Shown here piece by piece: positions 31,964 to 41,219 of a DNA stretch of 64,000 nucleotides (positions are counted from its first letter, which is position 1; the number at the start of each line of letters is the position of its first letter). The notes beneath the pieces are model-generated. The model was not told the origin of the DNA, made no database searches, and was given only the letters and a program-made list of their open reading frames with translations. A program made the translations under genes and the position numbers. The DNA is from Demequina maris. Its GTDB lineage: Bacteria; Actinomycetota; Actinomycetes; Actinomycetales; Demequinaceae. Where the stretch lies: assembly GCF_000971155.1 (NCBI RefSeq), contig NZ_BBLX01000014.1, forward strand, positions 1 through 64,000, given 5' to 3'.

Positions 31964-32592
31964 TGGTCGAGCCGCGCTTCCGCCGTCCGGCCATGCTCGA
32001 CATGGAGATGGCCGATCAGATCGAGGGGGACATCGACCCCGCCGACCGCGGCCTCATCGCGCACGAGACCGCGCTCGCGATCGTCTCGCAGGCGCGCGAG
32101 GCCCAGGACCCCGAGCTGGTCGAGAGGCTCATCCGCCTCGTCGACGAGGAGGGCATCGACACCGTCGCCATGATGTGGTCGAAGGCGGGGGAGCACACCC
32201 TGCCCGGCGCGCTGTGGCGCATCTACATGATCCGCGAGTGGGTGAAGCACGACGCCGCCTCGGTGGCGCGCTCGTACCACCACGGCGTCCACGCGGCCCA
32301 CGTCCGGCACGCGATCGCCGGCGTCGAGGACCCGCCCGGTCCCGACGAGGTGCGCACCCTCGCCGACGCGGTCCTCTCAGGCGTGTTCTCGGGCGACCTC
32401 GCTGTCGCGCTCGAGCGCGCGGGCGCGTTCTGCCGCGTGGTCGCGACGGGCTCGGCCTTCGAGGCGCAGACCGACGAGGGCCACGCCGACCGCCGCGCGC
32501 ACCGCACCACCATGCGCGCCTCGCAGCTGCTGCGCACCGGCGAGGACCTCGAGCGCTGCGCCGCGATGTGGCGCGAGGGCCGGCTGGACTGA
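31963..32592 (+). CDS. Conserved hypothetical helical protein downstream of msrB
   Basis: A 209-residue mostly helical cytoplasmic protein. I do not recognise a defined domain. It has LVERLIRLVDEEGIDTVAMMWSKAGEHTLPGALWRIYMIREWV in the N-terminal half (key Trp, His and Tyr), a His-rich YHHGVHAAHVRHAIAG, and a C-terminal SQLLRTGEDLERCAAMWREGRLD. The GTG start overlaps the msrB stop by one base; an ATG 10 codons later is an alternative. Tight coupling to msrB suggests a stress or protein-quality role (inference). Confidence 0.75.
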   Translation: MVEPRFRRPAMLDMEMADQIEGDIDPADRGLIAHETALAIVSQAREAQDPELVERLIRLVDEEGIDTVAMMWSKAGEHTLPGALWRIYMIREWVKHDAASVARSYHHGVHAAHVRHAIAGVEDPPGPDEVRTLADAVLSGVFSGDLAVALERAGAFCRVVATGSAFEAQTDEGHADRRAHRTTMRASQLLRTGEDLERCAAMWREGRLD

Positions 32593-32606
32593 CCTCCTCG
32601 CGGACG

Positions 32607-33626
32607 CTAGGCGGACGCGCGCCACACGATGGGTGTGGCGAGGATCGTGCCGCCGTCGCCCGTGCTCTCGCCGGCGATCCGTGCGAGCACCGCTTGCGCA
32701 GCGGCGGCGCCGAGGCCTTCGGCGGGCTGGTGCACGGTCGACAGCTGCGGCTCGGTTCGGCGTGCCCAGTTGCTGTCGTCGAATCCCACGACGCCGACGT
32801 CCTCCGGCACGCGGCGTCCCGCAGCCGCGAGGGCGCGCAGCGCGCCGGCGGCGACCGCGTCCGACGCGGCGAACACGCCGTCGATGTCCGGCGATCGACG
32901 TAGCAGCGCCTCCATGCCGGCGATGCCGTCGTGGAACGAGTACAGTCCCACCGGCTCGATGAGCGACTCGTCGAGCCGGTCGCCCATCGCCTCACGGAAG
33001 CCTTCGAGGCGGTCGGCACCGGAGTCCCGGTCCAGGGCCGCGGCGATCATGCCCACGCGCCGGCGGCCGGTGCCGAGCAGCCGCTCGGTGATCGCTCGCG
33101 CCGAGTCGCGGTTGTCGATCCCGACCCAGGCCACGGAGAGCCCGGGCGGGTGGCCGACGAAGGCGGCGGGGATCTGGAGCTTCTCGATCGCTCGGGAGAT
33201 CGGGTCGTCCACGCGGGCGGAGACGACGATCGCCCCGTCGACGAAACCGCCGTTGAGGTACCGGGCCACGCGCGTCGTGTCGCGCTCCGAGTCGACCACG
33301 AGGCACACGAGCTGGTAGTCCTCCTCGGACAGGGCCGCGTTGGCGCCCAGAAGGATGCCGCCGATGTTCGGGTCCTCGAGGAAGAGCGCATGCGGTTCGT
33401 GGACGATGAACGCGACCGCCTGGGTGCGCTGGCGCACGAGGTTGCGGGCGGCCGTGTTGGGGATGTAGCCGACCTCGATGATCGCGCGCTCGATCGCGGC
33501 GCGAGCGCTCTCCGACACGTACCGCTCGCCGTTGAGCACCCGGCTGACGGTGCCCCGCGACACTCCGGCGACGCGCGCCACGTCGTGGACCGTCGCGCGT
33601 CGCGGCGGGGATGGCGTGACGTTCAT
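32607..33626 (-). CDS. LacI-family regulator of the beta-galactoside operon
   Basis: A 339-residue repressor. The helix-turn-helix is at about residues 13-33 (VHDVARVAGVSRGTVSRVLNG), followed by YIPNTAARNLVRQ. The sensor domain has GVFAASDAVAAGAL and VVGFDDSNWARRTEPQLSTVHQP. It is transcribed away from the GH42 gene across 137 bases that contain two TGTGCACGT-type palindromes, so it very probably represses that operon (inference from layout), with a beta-galactoside as inducer. Confidence 0.92.
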   Translation of the reverse strand: MNVTPSPPRRATVHDVARVAGVSRGTVSRVLNGERYVSESARAAIERAIIEVGYIPNTAARNLVRQRTQAVAFIVHEPHALFLEDPNIGGILLGANAALSEEDYQLVCLVVDSERDTTRVARYLNGGFVDGAIVVSARVDDPISRAIEKLQIPAAFVGHPPGLSVAWVGIDNRDSARAITERLLGTGRRRVGMIAAALDRDSGADRLEGFREAMGDRLDESLIEPVGLYSFHDGIAGMEALLRRSPDIDGVFAASDAVAAGALRALAAAGRRVPEDVGVVGFDDSNWARRTEPQLSTVHQPAEGLGAAAAQAVLARIAGESTGDGGTILATPIVWRASA

Positions 33627-33649
33627 GGGCTCACACTATCGAGGCGAGG

Positions 33650-33677
33650 TTGACATGGCGGCGAACGCCACTCTAAT
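33650..33677 (+). promoter_or_regulatory. Strong sigma-70-type promoter of the GH42 operon
   Basis: A perfect TTGACA (-35) at 33650-33655 and TCTAAT (-10) at 33672-33677 are separated by 16 bases. The first operator begins one base after the -10 box, over the expected transcript start. Such a good match is rare in this window and suggests high expression when derepressed. Confidence 0.75.
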
Positions 33678-33678
33678 G

Positions 33679-33692
33679 TGTGCACGTTCACA
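33679..33692 (+). promoter_or_regulatory. LacI-type operator O1
   Basis: TGTGCACGTTCACA, a 14-base palindrome with one mismatched pair, directly downstream of the -10 box. Its centre is 45 bases from that of O2. LacI-family operators usually have a central CG, as here. Confidence 0.75.
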
Positions 33693-33723
33693 GATTACGG
33701 CGTCGATGAACCTCTTCGCGATC

Positions 33724-33737
33724 TGTGCACGTGCACA
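33724..33737 (+). promoter_or_regulatory. LacI-type operator O2
   Basis: TGTGCACGTGCACA, a perfect 14-base palindrome in the leader of the GH42 gene, 27 bases before its ATG. Together with O1 it could allow cooperative binding or a repression loop. Confidence 0.75.
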
Positions 33738-33763
33738 TACTGCGATGGAGCAAGCGAGGATCG

Positions 33764-35788
33764 ATGACGACCCACACCCGAACGGGCGCCGGCGGAACGC
33801 TGGGGCTCGCACTCGACGGCATCGTCCTCGGCTGCGACTACAACCCGGAGCAGTGGGACCCCACGGTCTGGCAGGAGGACGTCGCCCTCATGCGTGAGGC
33901 GGGGGTCCGGCTGGTCGCCATCAACATCTTCGGGTGGTCGCACGTCAACCCCGCCGATGGCCGCTGGGACTTCGCCGCGCTGGACCAGGTCATGGACCTG
34001 CTCCACGCCCACGGGATCCGCGTCAACCTCGGCACCGGCACCGCGTCGACGCCCGCGTGGCTGACGCGACAGCACCCCGAGATCCTCCCGGTCGCCGCCG
34101 ACGGCACCACGCGGTACCCCGGCGGCCGGCAGGCCTGGTGCCCGAGCTCGCCCATCCTCCGTGACCGTGCGCTGGACCTCGTCGCGCGCGTCGCGGAGCG
34201 CTACGGCGACCACCCCGCGCTCGCGCTCTGGCACGTCTCGAACGAGCTCGGCTGCCACAATGCGCACTGCTACTGCGATGCCTCCGCGGACGCGTTCCGT
34301 GGCTGGCTGCGCGAGCGGTACGGCACGGTGGATGCGCTCAACGCCGCGTGGGGCACCGCCTTCTGGAGCCAGCGCTACGGCGCGTTCGACGAGATCCTTC
34401 CCCCGCGTCTCACACTCTCATCGCGCAACCCGGGCCAGATGCTCGACTTCCACCGCTTCAGCTCCGACGCGCTCCTCGACCACTACCGGGCGGAGGCCGA
34501 GGTGATCCGAGCCCGCTCGGACGCCCCCGTCACGACGAACTTCATGGTCACCGCGCACATCCGCAACCTCGACTACTGGACGTGGGCGTCCGACATGGAT
34601 GTCGTCGCCAACGACCACTACCTCGATCACCGTCTGGCGGATCCCGTCACCGAGATGGCGTTCGCGGCCGATCTCACCCGGGGTCTCGCCGGGGGTGCGC
34701 CCTGGATGCTGATGGAGACCGCGGTCGGTGCGGTCAACTGGCAGCCGCTCAACCGTGCGCGCGCCGCGGGCGAGCTGCGCCGCCACGCGCTGACGCACGT
34801 CGCGCGCGGCGCGGACTCCGTGTGCTTCTTCCAGTGGCGGGCATCCGCCCAGGGTGCCGAAAAGTTCCACTCCGCGCTCCTGCCGCACGCGGGCACCGAT
34901 TCGCGGGCCTGGCGCGAGTCCGTGGAGCTCGGGCGCGAGCTGGGCGTCCTCGCCGAGGTCGCGGGAACGCGCGTCGAGGCCCACGTGGCGATCCTCTTCG
35001 ACTGGATCTCGTGGTGGACCCTCGACGGCGAGGGCAACCCGAGCACCCACGTGCGCTACCTCGAGCAGGTGCATCACGCGTACCGCGCGCTGCGCGCGGC
35101 GGGCGTCACCGTCGACGTGGTGCCGGCGGGCGCGGCCCTCGACGGGTACCGGCTCGTGGTGGTGCCGGCGCTCCACGCCGTCCAGGACGCCGCTGCCGAC
35201 ACCCTCGACGCGTACGTCCGCGACGGCGGCAGCGCCCTGGTGACCTTCGCGAGCGGCATCGTCGACCACGACGACCGGGTGCGGCTCGGCGGGTATCCGG
35301 GCGCCTTCCGCGACATGCTCGGCATCCGCGTGGACGAGATGTGCCCGGTCGCTCCGGATGAGGAGCTCGCGCTCGACGACGGCTCGCGCGCCTCCCTGTG
35401 GTCGGAGCGGGTCGAGCTCCGCGGTGCCGAGGCGGTCGCATCGTTCGCGAGCGGTCCCGCGCTCGGCCATCCGGCGGTGACACGTCACCGCCGCGGCGAT
35501 GGCCTAGCCTGGTATGCCGCGACGGCGCTCGCCGCCGATGCGTACGCGGCTCTGGTGGCGCGAGCGGCGGACGACGCAGGAGTCAGTCGCGACCCGCACG
35601 CGGGGCCGCACGTCGAGCTCGTGCGGCGCACCGGTCACGGTCGCACGTACGTGTTCGCCATCAACAACTCGGACCGTCCGGTCCCCCTGGACGTGCGCGG
35701 CACGGACCTGCTCACCGGTGAGGTGCTGCGAGCCGCGACCACGCTCGACGCGGGCGAGGCCCGCATCGTGAGAGAGGAGACGCGATGA
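33764..35788 (+). CDS. GH42 beta-galactosidase
   Basis: A 674-residue cytoplasmic beta-galactosidase. The TIM barrel starts GCDYNPEQWDPTVWQEDV. The acid/base is Glu161 in HVSNELGCH and the nucleophile is Glu318 in LMETAVGAVNW. The Cys cluster CHNAHCYC after the acid/base matches the zinc site of GH42 enzymes. Trimerisation (VEAHVAILFDW) and C-terminal beta domains follow. The start was set at MTTHTRTG because GCGAGGA lies just upstream, and the earlier in-frame ATG would overlap operator O2. It is the first gene of the second galactoside operon; its stop overlaps the next ATG. Confidence 0.94.
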   Translation: MTTHTRTGAGGTLGLALDGIVLGCDYNPEQWDPTVWQEDVALMREAGVRLVAINIFGWSHVNPADGRWDFAALDQVMDLLHAHGIRVNLGTGTASTPAWLTRQHPEILPVAADGTTRYPGGRQAWCPSSPILRDRALDLVARVAERYGDHPALALWHVSNELGCHNAHCYCDASADAFRGWLRERYGTVDALNAAWGTAFWSQRYGAFDEILPPRLTLSSRNPGQMLDFHRFSSDALLDHYRAEAEVIRARSDAPVTTNFMVTAHIRNLDYWTWASDMDVVANDHYLDHRLADPVTEMAFAADLTRGLAGGAPWMLMETAVGAVNWQPLNRARAAGELRRHALTHVARGADSVCFFQWRASAQGAEKFHSALLPHAGTDSRAWRESVELGRELGVLAEVAGTRVEAHVAILFDWISWWTLDGEGNPSTHVRYLEQVHHAYRALRAAGVTVDVVPAGAALDGYRLVVVPALHAVQDAAADTLDAYVRDGGSALVTFASGIVDHDDRVRLGGYPGAFRDMLGIRVDEMCPVAPDEELALDDGSRASLWSERVELRGAEAVASFASGPALGHPAVTRHRRGDGLAWYAATALAADAYAALVARAADDAGVSRDPHAGPHVELVRRTGHGRTYVFAINNSDRPVPLDVRGTDLLTGEVLRAATTLDAGEARIVREETR

Positions 35789-36708
35789 CCACGCAGGTCA
35801 CGGCAGCGAGCGCGAGCCGCGAGCATCGACCCCAGGTCCGTCGGCGAACCCCCCACCGCGGCGCGATCGCGGCGCTCGTCGCACCCTTCGGCGTGCTGTT
35901 CGCCCTGTTCTACCTGCTGCCCATCGGCTACGCGGTCTACCAGTCGCTCCTGGTCGTCGAGCGCGACGGCACCTACGGCGAGGCGCGCGAGGTCTTCGGC
36001 GGCCTCACGCAGTACGCGCTCGTGTTCCAGAACGAGGCGTTCTGGCAGTCGATGGGCCGGATGCTCCTCTTCGGCATCGTCCAGGTGCCGGTGATGCTCG
36101 GGCTCGCGCTCCTGTTCGCGCTGCTCCTCGACTCGTCGCTGGTGAAGGGCCGCAGGTTCTTCAGGCTCGCGTTCTTCGTGCCGTACGCGGTCCCTGGAGT
36201 CATCGCGGCGATCATGTGGGGCAACCTGCTCTCTCCCAACCTGTCGCCCTTCAAGGCGCTGACCAGGAACGTCGATCTGCTCGGCGCGGACCTGGTGCTG
36301 TGGTCCATCGCGAACGTCGTCACCTGGGTGTTCGTGGGCTACAACATGCTGATCATCTACTCCTCCCTGCTGGCGATCCCGGCCGAGATCTACGAGGCGG
36401 CGCGCATCGACGGAGCGGGCCAGCTCCGCATCGCGTGGTCGATCAAGATCCCGCTGGTGCGTCCCGCGATCGTGATGACGGCCGTGTTCTCGATCATCGG
36501 CACGCTCCAGCTGCTCGCCGAGCCTCAGGTCTTCCAGTCGTTCAGCTCGGCCGTCACAAGTAACTACACGCCGAACATGACCGTGTATGCGACCGCCGCG
36601 ATCCCCAACACGAACCTCGCCGCCGCGATCTCGGTGGTGCTCGCGCTGGTGACCTTCGTGCTCTCGTTCTCCTTCCTTCGGTTCACCCAGCGAAAGGCGC
36701 AGTCGTGA
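35785..36708 (+). CDS. Sugar ABC transporter permease (MalF type), GH42 operon
   Basis: A 307-residue inner-membrane subunit with six predicted helices after a basic N-terminus. The coupling loop is AEIYEAARIDGAGQLRIAWSI, followed by PLVRPAIVMTAVF. The ATGA overlap with the GH42 gene and the GTG overlap with the next gene show tight coupling. It imports the galactoside cleaved by the operon's enzymes (context). Confidence 0.92.
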   Translation: MTTQVTAASASREHRPQVRRRTPHRGAIAALVAPFGVLFALFYLLPIGYAVYQSLLVVERDGTYGEAREVFGGLTQYALVFQNEAFWQSMGRMLLFGIVQVPVMLGLALLFALLLDSSLVKGRRFFRLAFFVPYAVPGVIAAIMWGNLLSPNLSPFKALTRNVDLLGADLVLWSIANVVTWVFVGYNMLIIYSSLLAIPAEIYEAARIDGAGQLRIAWSIKIPLVRPAIVMTAVFSIIGTLQLLAEPQVFQSFSSAVTSNYTPNMTVYATAAIPNTNLAAAISVVLALVTFVLSFSFLRFTQRKAQS

Positions 36709-37619
36709 GCATCCTCGTCGACCCGACCCCGCAGCAGGCGCCGGCGGACGCGCACGCGGAGGCCTCCTCACCCCGCGGCCCGCGCGACTCGCGCCTGTCC
36801 CGTACCGGCGCGATGCTCGTAATGGGTGTCTTCACGGTGTACTTCCTCGTGCCGCTGTGGTGGCTGCTGGTCGCGTCGTCGAAGACGCCGGGCGACGTGT
36901 TCACCACGAACCCGCTGTGGTTCGCGGACATGCGTCTCGGCGAGAACCTCGGCGAGCTGTTCGCGTTCCGTGACGGCCTCTACCTCCGGTGGCTCGGCAA
37001 CTCGGTCCTGTACGCGGGGCTCGGCGGCGCCGTCGCCACCCTCATCGCCGGCATGGCGGGCTACGCGCTCGCGAAGTACCGATTCCGCGGGCGGGAGACG
37101 ATCTTCAACATCGTGCTCGGCGGCGTGCTGGTGCCCGCGACCGCGCTCGCGCTCCCGCTGTTCCTCCTGTTCAGCAAGATCGAGCTCACCAACACCTTCT
37201 GGGCGGTCTTCCTGCCGTCGATCGTGAGCCCGTTCGGCGTCTACCTCACGAGGATCTTCGCGGCGGCGTCCGTGCCCGACGAGATCCTCGAAGCGGCGCG
37301 CCTCGACGGGTCCGGGGAGATGCGGACGTTCTTCACGATGAGCCTGCGGCTCATGTCGCCCGCCCTTGTCACCGTGTTCCTCTTCCAGTTCGTCACGATC
37401 TGGAACAACTTCTTCCTGCCGCTGATCATGCTGCGGGACCAGTCGCTGTTCCCCGTGACCTTCGGTCTGTACGGCTGGAACACCCAGCTCAACCAGATCC
37501 CCGAGCTCCGCACCTACGTGCTCGTCGGGGCGCTGGTGTCCATCGTGCCGCTCATCGTGACGTTCCTGTCACTGCAGCGGTTCTGGCGCAACGGCCTCGG
37601 TGCCGGTGCCGTCAAGTAG
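36705..37619 (+). CDS. Sugar ABC transporter permease (MalG type), GH42 operon
   Basis: A 304-residue inner-membrane subunit with six helices. The coupling loop is DEILEAARLDGSGEMRTFFTM, followed by RLMSPALVTVFLFQF. It begins with GTG overlapping the previous stop. The N-terminal 35 residues are Pro/Ala-rich and cytoplasmic. Like the first galactoside operon, this one has no ATPase gene. Confidence 0.92.
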   Translation: MSILVDPTPQQAPADAHAEASSPRGPRDSRLSRTGAMLVMGVFTVYFLVPLWWLLVASSKTPGDVFTTNPLWFADMRLGENLGELFAFRDGLYLRWLGNSVLYAGLGGAVATLIAGMAGYALAKYRFRGRETIFNIVLGGVLVPATALALPLFLLFSKIELTNTFWAVFLPSIVSPFGVYLTRIFAAASVPDEILEAARLDGSGEMRTFFTMSLRLMSPALVTVFLFQFVTIWNNFFLPLIMLRDQSLFPVTFGLYGWNTQLNQIPELRTYVLVGALVSIVPLIVTFLSLQRFWRNGLGAGAVK

Positions 37620-37679
37620 CGCAGTACCGGCGCGGTGCCCCGCCGCGTCGCCCGCATAGAGAGAAGGCAGATCACTGCA

Positions 37680-38996
37680 ATGAAGCACATCACGACCGTC
37701 GCGCTCACCGCGCTCGTGTCCTCCCTCACCCTCGCGGCCTGCTCCAGCGGCGCGGGATCCACCGAGGCCGCGCCCGAGTGCGCACCGGCCGACGGCCCCG
37801 TGACGCTCGAGTTCACGACGTGGATCCCGGGTATCGAGGACGTCGTCGCCATCTGGAACGACGCCAACCCCGACATCCAGGTCGAGGTCCAGACCGGACC
37901 GAACGGCAATGGCGGCACGTACCAGAACTTCTTCAACCAGATCGAGGCGGGCAACGCTCCCGACCTGGGCCAGATCGAGTACGACGCCATCCCGAACTTC
38001 CGCGTCCAGGGCGGCCTCGTCGACCTGTCCGGCTGCGAGGAGGTCATGGCCGCCAAGGACGACTTCGTCGACTGGACCTGGAGCCAGGTCACGCTCGGCT
38101 CGGAGGGCGTGTACGGCATCCCGCAGGACTCGGGCCCGATGGCGCTGTTCTACCGCAAGGACCTCTTCGAGAAGGCGGGCATCGAGGTGCCCACGACGTG
38201 GGACGAGTACCGCGCCGCGGCCGAGAAGGTCCGCGCCGAGGGCGGGTACATCACGAACTTCTCGCAGACCGACATCAACCAGTTCGCGGGCTTCGTGTGG
38301 CAGGCGGGCGGTCAGTGGTTCGGCAACGACGGCGACGCGTGGTCGGTCGAGCTCGCGTCCGACACCTCCGTGGACGTCGCCGACTACTGGCAGGGCCTCC
38401 TCGATGACGACCTGGTCGCGACGCACCCCGCGTGGACCGACGAGTGGAACAACGCGTACAACTCCGGTGAGGTGTGGACCTGGGTCTCCGCCGTGTGGGG
38501 CGCCAACTCGATCGCGTCCGGCGCACCGGACACCGCGGGCAGCTGGGCCGTCGCGCCCGCCCCGCAGTGGAACGAGGGCGATGAGGCTGCCGGCAACTGG
38601 GGCGGCTCCTCGACCGCGGTGCTCACGGGCAGCGACCACCCCTACGAGGCGGCCAAGTTCGCGCTGTGGCTCAACACCTCGGAGGAGGCGCTGACCGCGC
38701 TCAACGCGGCGGCGAACCTGTACCCGGCGACGAAGGCCGGTCTCGAGCTGCCCGCGCTCAAGGAGGGCGTCGACTTCTATGGTGGCCAGGCGATCTACGA
38801 CGTCTTCGCCGACGCCGCCCAGCAGGTCGTGCCGGACTTCACCTGGGGTCCGACCATGACGCAGACCTACTCCGACGTGGCCGACGGCTTCAAGTCCGCC
38901 GCGACCGGCGCGGGCACCCTGGCCGAGGCGCTCGAGTCCGGCCAGCAGAAGACCATCGACGCGCTCGAGGCGCAGTCGATCCCGGTCGCCGAGTGA
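37680..38996 (+). CDS. Sugar ABC transporter substrate-binding lipoprotein, GH42 operon
   Basis: A 438-residue extracellular binding protein (SBP_bac_1). The signal peptide ends with the lipobox LTLAAC and Cys21. Mature features are VTLEFTTWIPGIEDVVAIW near the start and MALFYRKDLFEKAGIEVPTTW in the hinge. The start was set at MKHITTV, which has GAGAAGG upstream and gives a proper signal peptide. Unlike the first operon, the binding protein follows the permeases. A 12-bp hairpin comes after the stop. Confidence 0.93.
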   Translation: MKHITTVALTALVSSLTLAACSSGAGSTEAAPECAPADGPVTLEFTTWIPGIEDVVAIWNDANPDIQVEVQTGPNGNGGTYQNFFNQIEAGNAPDLGQIEYDAIPNFRVQGGLVDLSGCEEVMAAKDDFVDWTWSQVTLGSEGVYGIPQDSGPMALFYRKDLFEKAGIEVPTTWDEYRAAAEKVRAEGGYITNFSQTDINQFAGFVWQAGGQWFGNDGDAWSVELASDTSVDVADYWQGLLDDDLVATHPAWTDEWNNAYNSGEVWTWVSAVWGANSIASGAPDTAGSWAVAPAPQWNEGDEAAGNWGGSSTAVLTGSDHPYEAAKFALWLNTSEEALTALNAAANLYPATKAGLELPALKEGVDFYGGQAIYDVFADAAQQVVPDFTWGPTMTQTYSDVADGFKSAATGAGTLAEALESGQQKTIDALEAQSIPVAE

Positions 38997-39021
38997 TCAT
39001 CGCTCGTTGACCGCCAGACTG

Positions 39022-39049
39022 GGGGCGGGCGCCGCGCGGCGCCCGCCCC
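39022..39049 (+). terminator. Hairpin after the binding-protein gene of the GH42 operon
   Basis: Perfect 12-bp stem, arms 39022-39033 and 39038-39049, with a GCGC loop, 26 bases after the binding-protein stop and before the GH36 ribosome site. It probably limits read-through into the last gene and protects the upstream 3' end. There is no T-tract. Confidence 0.7.
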
Positions 39050-39068
39050 TCCGTCCTGAGGAGACACC

Positions 39069-41219
39069 TTGACGAACGGCCCGCGCATCGTCCACCTCCG
39101 CGAGGGGGGCGTCAGCGTCGCCCTGGTCGCCGACGACCGCGGCGTCCGCCTGCTCCACTGGGGCGCGGCGCTCGCCGACGACGACGTCGACGCGCTCGCG
39201 GCGACGGACCTCCCGTCCGTCGCGTTCAGCTCGTTCGACGCGCCGCGCGTGCTCCCGCTCGTCCCGGTGGACGGGGACGGATGGTCCGGTCATCCGGGGG
39301 TCGCGTGGCATCGCGACGGGTCCGCCGCGGACGCGCAGCTCGTGGCCGTGGGCCTCACCGACGTGCGTCCCGAGCGCGGCGGCTCGGGCGTGCGCGTCGA
39401 CCTGCGGGACGAGGTGGCGCAGGCCTCCGTCGCCGTGACCCTGGTGCTCGACGTCCACGGGGTGCTCGCAACGACGCTGTCCGTCACGAACCTGGCGGAG
39501 ACGGCGGTGCTCGACCTCGGTGCGGCCCGTGCGGTCCTCCCGCTGCCGACGCGCGCGACGGAGATCCTCGACATGACCGGGAGGTGGACGCGCGAGCGGG
39601 CGCCCCAGCGCCTCCCGGTGGTGGACGGCGCCCACGTGCGGGCGACGCGGCGCGGCCGTCCCGGGCACGATGCGCCGATCCTCACGATGGTCGGCACCCC
39701 GGGACTCGCGTTCCGCACCGGCGAGGTGTGGGCCGCGCACGTGGCATGGTCGGGCAACCAGGAGGTCGTCGTGGAGCGGCTGCCCGAGGGAGCGGGCGTG
39801 CACGGCGCGGTGATCGCCGCGGGCGAGCTGCTGGCCCCCGGCGAGATCCGGCTCGCACCCGGAGCGACATACGTCGCCCCGACCGTGGTCTGCGCCTGGT
39901 CGGACGCCGGCCTCGACGGGGTCAGCCGGGCGCTGCACCGCCACGTCCGCGCGCTGCCGTCGCACCCGGAGCGGCCGCGTCCCGTCACCCTCAACACCTG
40001 GGAGGCGGTCTACTTCGACCACGATCCCGCGCGGCTGGCCTCACTCGCGTCCACGGCCGCACGCATCGGCGTCGAGCGGTTCGTGCTCGACGACGGCTGG
40101 TTCCGGGGTCGCCACGGGGACGACGCGGGTCTCGGCGACTGGGAGGTGGACCGCGCGAAGTGGCCCGAGGGCCTCGGCCCGCTCGCGCGCCATGTCCACG
40201 GCCTGGGCATGGAGCTCGGCCTCTGGGTCGAGCCCGAGATGGTCAACCGGGACTCCGACCTGGCACGGCGCCACCCGGACTGGATCCTCGGCGTGCGGGA
40301 CGAGCCCGCCGAATGGCGCCACCAGCTGGTCCTCGACCTCACCCGCGACGACGCGCGCGCGCACATGCTCGCGAGGCTCGACGCGCTCGTCTCCGAGCTG
40401 GGCGTGGACTACCTCAAGTGGGACCACAACCGCGAGCTCCACGGTGCCGTCTCGCGAGCGAGCGGCCGCGCCGCGGTCCACGCCCAGACGACCGCCGTGT
40501 ACGCGCTCATCGACGAGCTCCGTGCCCGCCACCCGCGGCTGGAGATCGAGTCCTGCGCCTCCGGCGGCGCGCGGGTCGATCTCGGGATGCTCGCGCGCGT
40601 CCAGCGCGTGTGGGCGTCCGACACCAACGATCCCGTCGAGCGGCAGGCGATCCAGCGCTGGACGGGGTTGCTCGTGCCCCCGGAGCTTGTCGGCTCGCAC
40701 GTCGGTCCCGGCCGCGCCCACACGACCCACCGGACCGCGGACCTGTCGATGCGGATGCTGACGGCGCACTTCGGGCACGCGGGCATCGAGTGGGCCATCG
40801 ACGAATGCGGTGCCGACGAGCTCGAGGCGCTCGCGCGATGGATCGCGATGCACCGCGAGCAGCGCGCGCTGCTGCACTCGGGCGAGACCGTGCGTGCCGA
40901 TCTCGCGGATCCCGGGCTGCTTCTCCACGGCGTCGTGGCGGCGGACGGCCGCGGGGCGCTCTTCGCGTACGTCCGGATCGCGACGTCGGGCGCCGCGTCG
41001 ACGCCGCGAACGCCCATCCCAGGACTGGAGCCGGCGCTGCGGTACCGCGTACGGGTTCGCGACGACCTCGGCGGCGCCTCGCGGCATTCGGTCGCGGACC
41101 CCGCGTGGATCGATGGTCCGCTGCCTGTCATGTCCGGCGCGGTCCTCGCGTCGGCGGGCGTGCCGTTGCCCCAGCTCGACCCGGGTCAGGGCGTGCTGAT
41201 CGAGCTCATCGCGGTGTGA
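39069..41219 (+). CDS. GH36 alpha-galactosidase (second copy)
   Basis: A 716-residue alpha-galactosidase of the classical large GH36 group. The nucleophile is Asp452 in YLKWDHN and the acid/base is Asp518 in WASDTND. WVEPEMVN, ESCASGGAR and SHVGPGRAHTTHR are substrate-site signatures. The start is TTG, with GAGGAG about 5 bases upstream. It ends the GH42 operon, so this locus can remove both beta- and alpha-linked galactose. It differs clearly in catalytic motifs from the GH36 at 18295 (KWDHN versus KLDYN). Confidence 0.93.
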   Translation: MTNGPRIVHLREGGVSVALVADDRGVRLLHWGAALADDDVDALAATDLPSVAFSSFDAPRVLPLVPVDGDGWSGHPGVAWHRDGSAADAQLVAVGLTDVRPERGGSGVRVDLRDEVAQASVAVTLVLDVHGVLATTLSVTNLAETAVLDLGAARAVLPLPTRATEILDMTGRWTRERAPQRLPVVDGAHVRATRRGRPGHDAPILTMVGTPGLAFRTGEVWAAHVAWSGNQEVVVERLPEGAGVHGAVIAAGELLAPGEIRLAPGATYVAPTVVCAWSDAGLDGVSRALHRHVRALPSHPERPRPVTLNTWEAVYFDHDPARLASLASTAARIGVERFVLDDGWFRGRHGDDAGLGDWEVDRAKWPEGLGPLARHVHGLGMELGLWVEPEMVNRDSDLARRHPDWILGVRDEPAEWRHQLVLDLTRDDARAHMLARLDALVSELGVDYLKWDHNRELHGAVSRASGRAAVHAQTTAVYALIDELRARHPRLEIESCASGGARVDLGMLARVQRVWASDTNDPVERQAIQRWTGLLVPPELVGSHVGPGRAHTTHRTADLSMRMLTAHFGHAGIEWAIDECGADELEALARWIAMHREQRALLHSGETVRADLADPGLLLHGVVAADGRGALFAYVRIATSGAASTPRTPIPGLEPALRYRVRVRDDLGGASRHSVADPAWIDGPLPVMSGAVLASAGVPLPQLDPGQGVLIELIAV

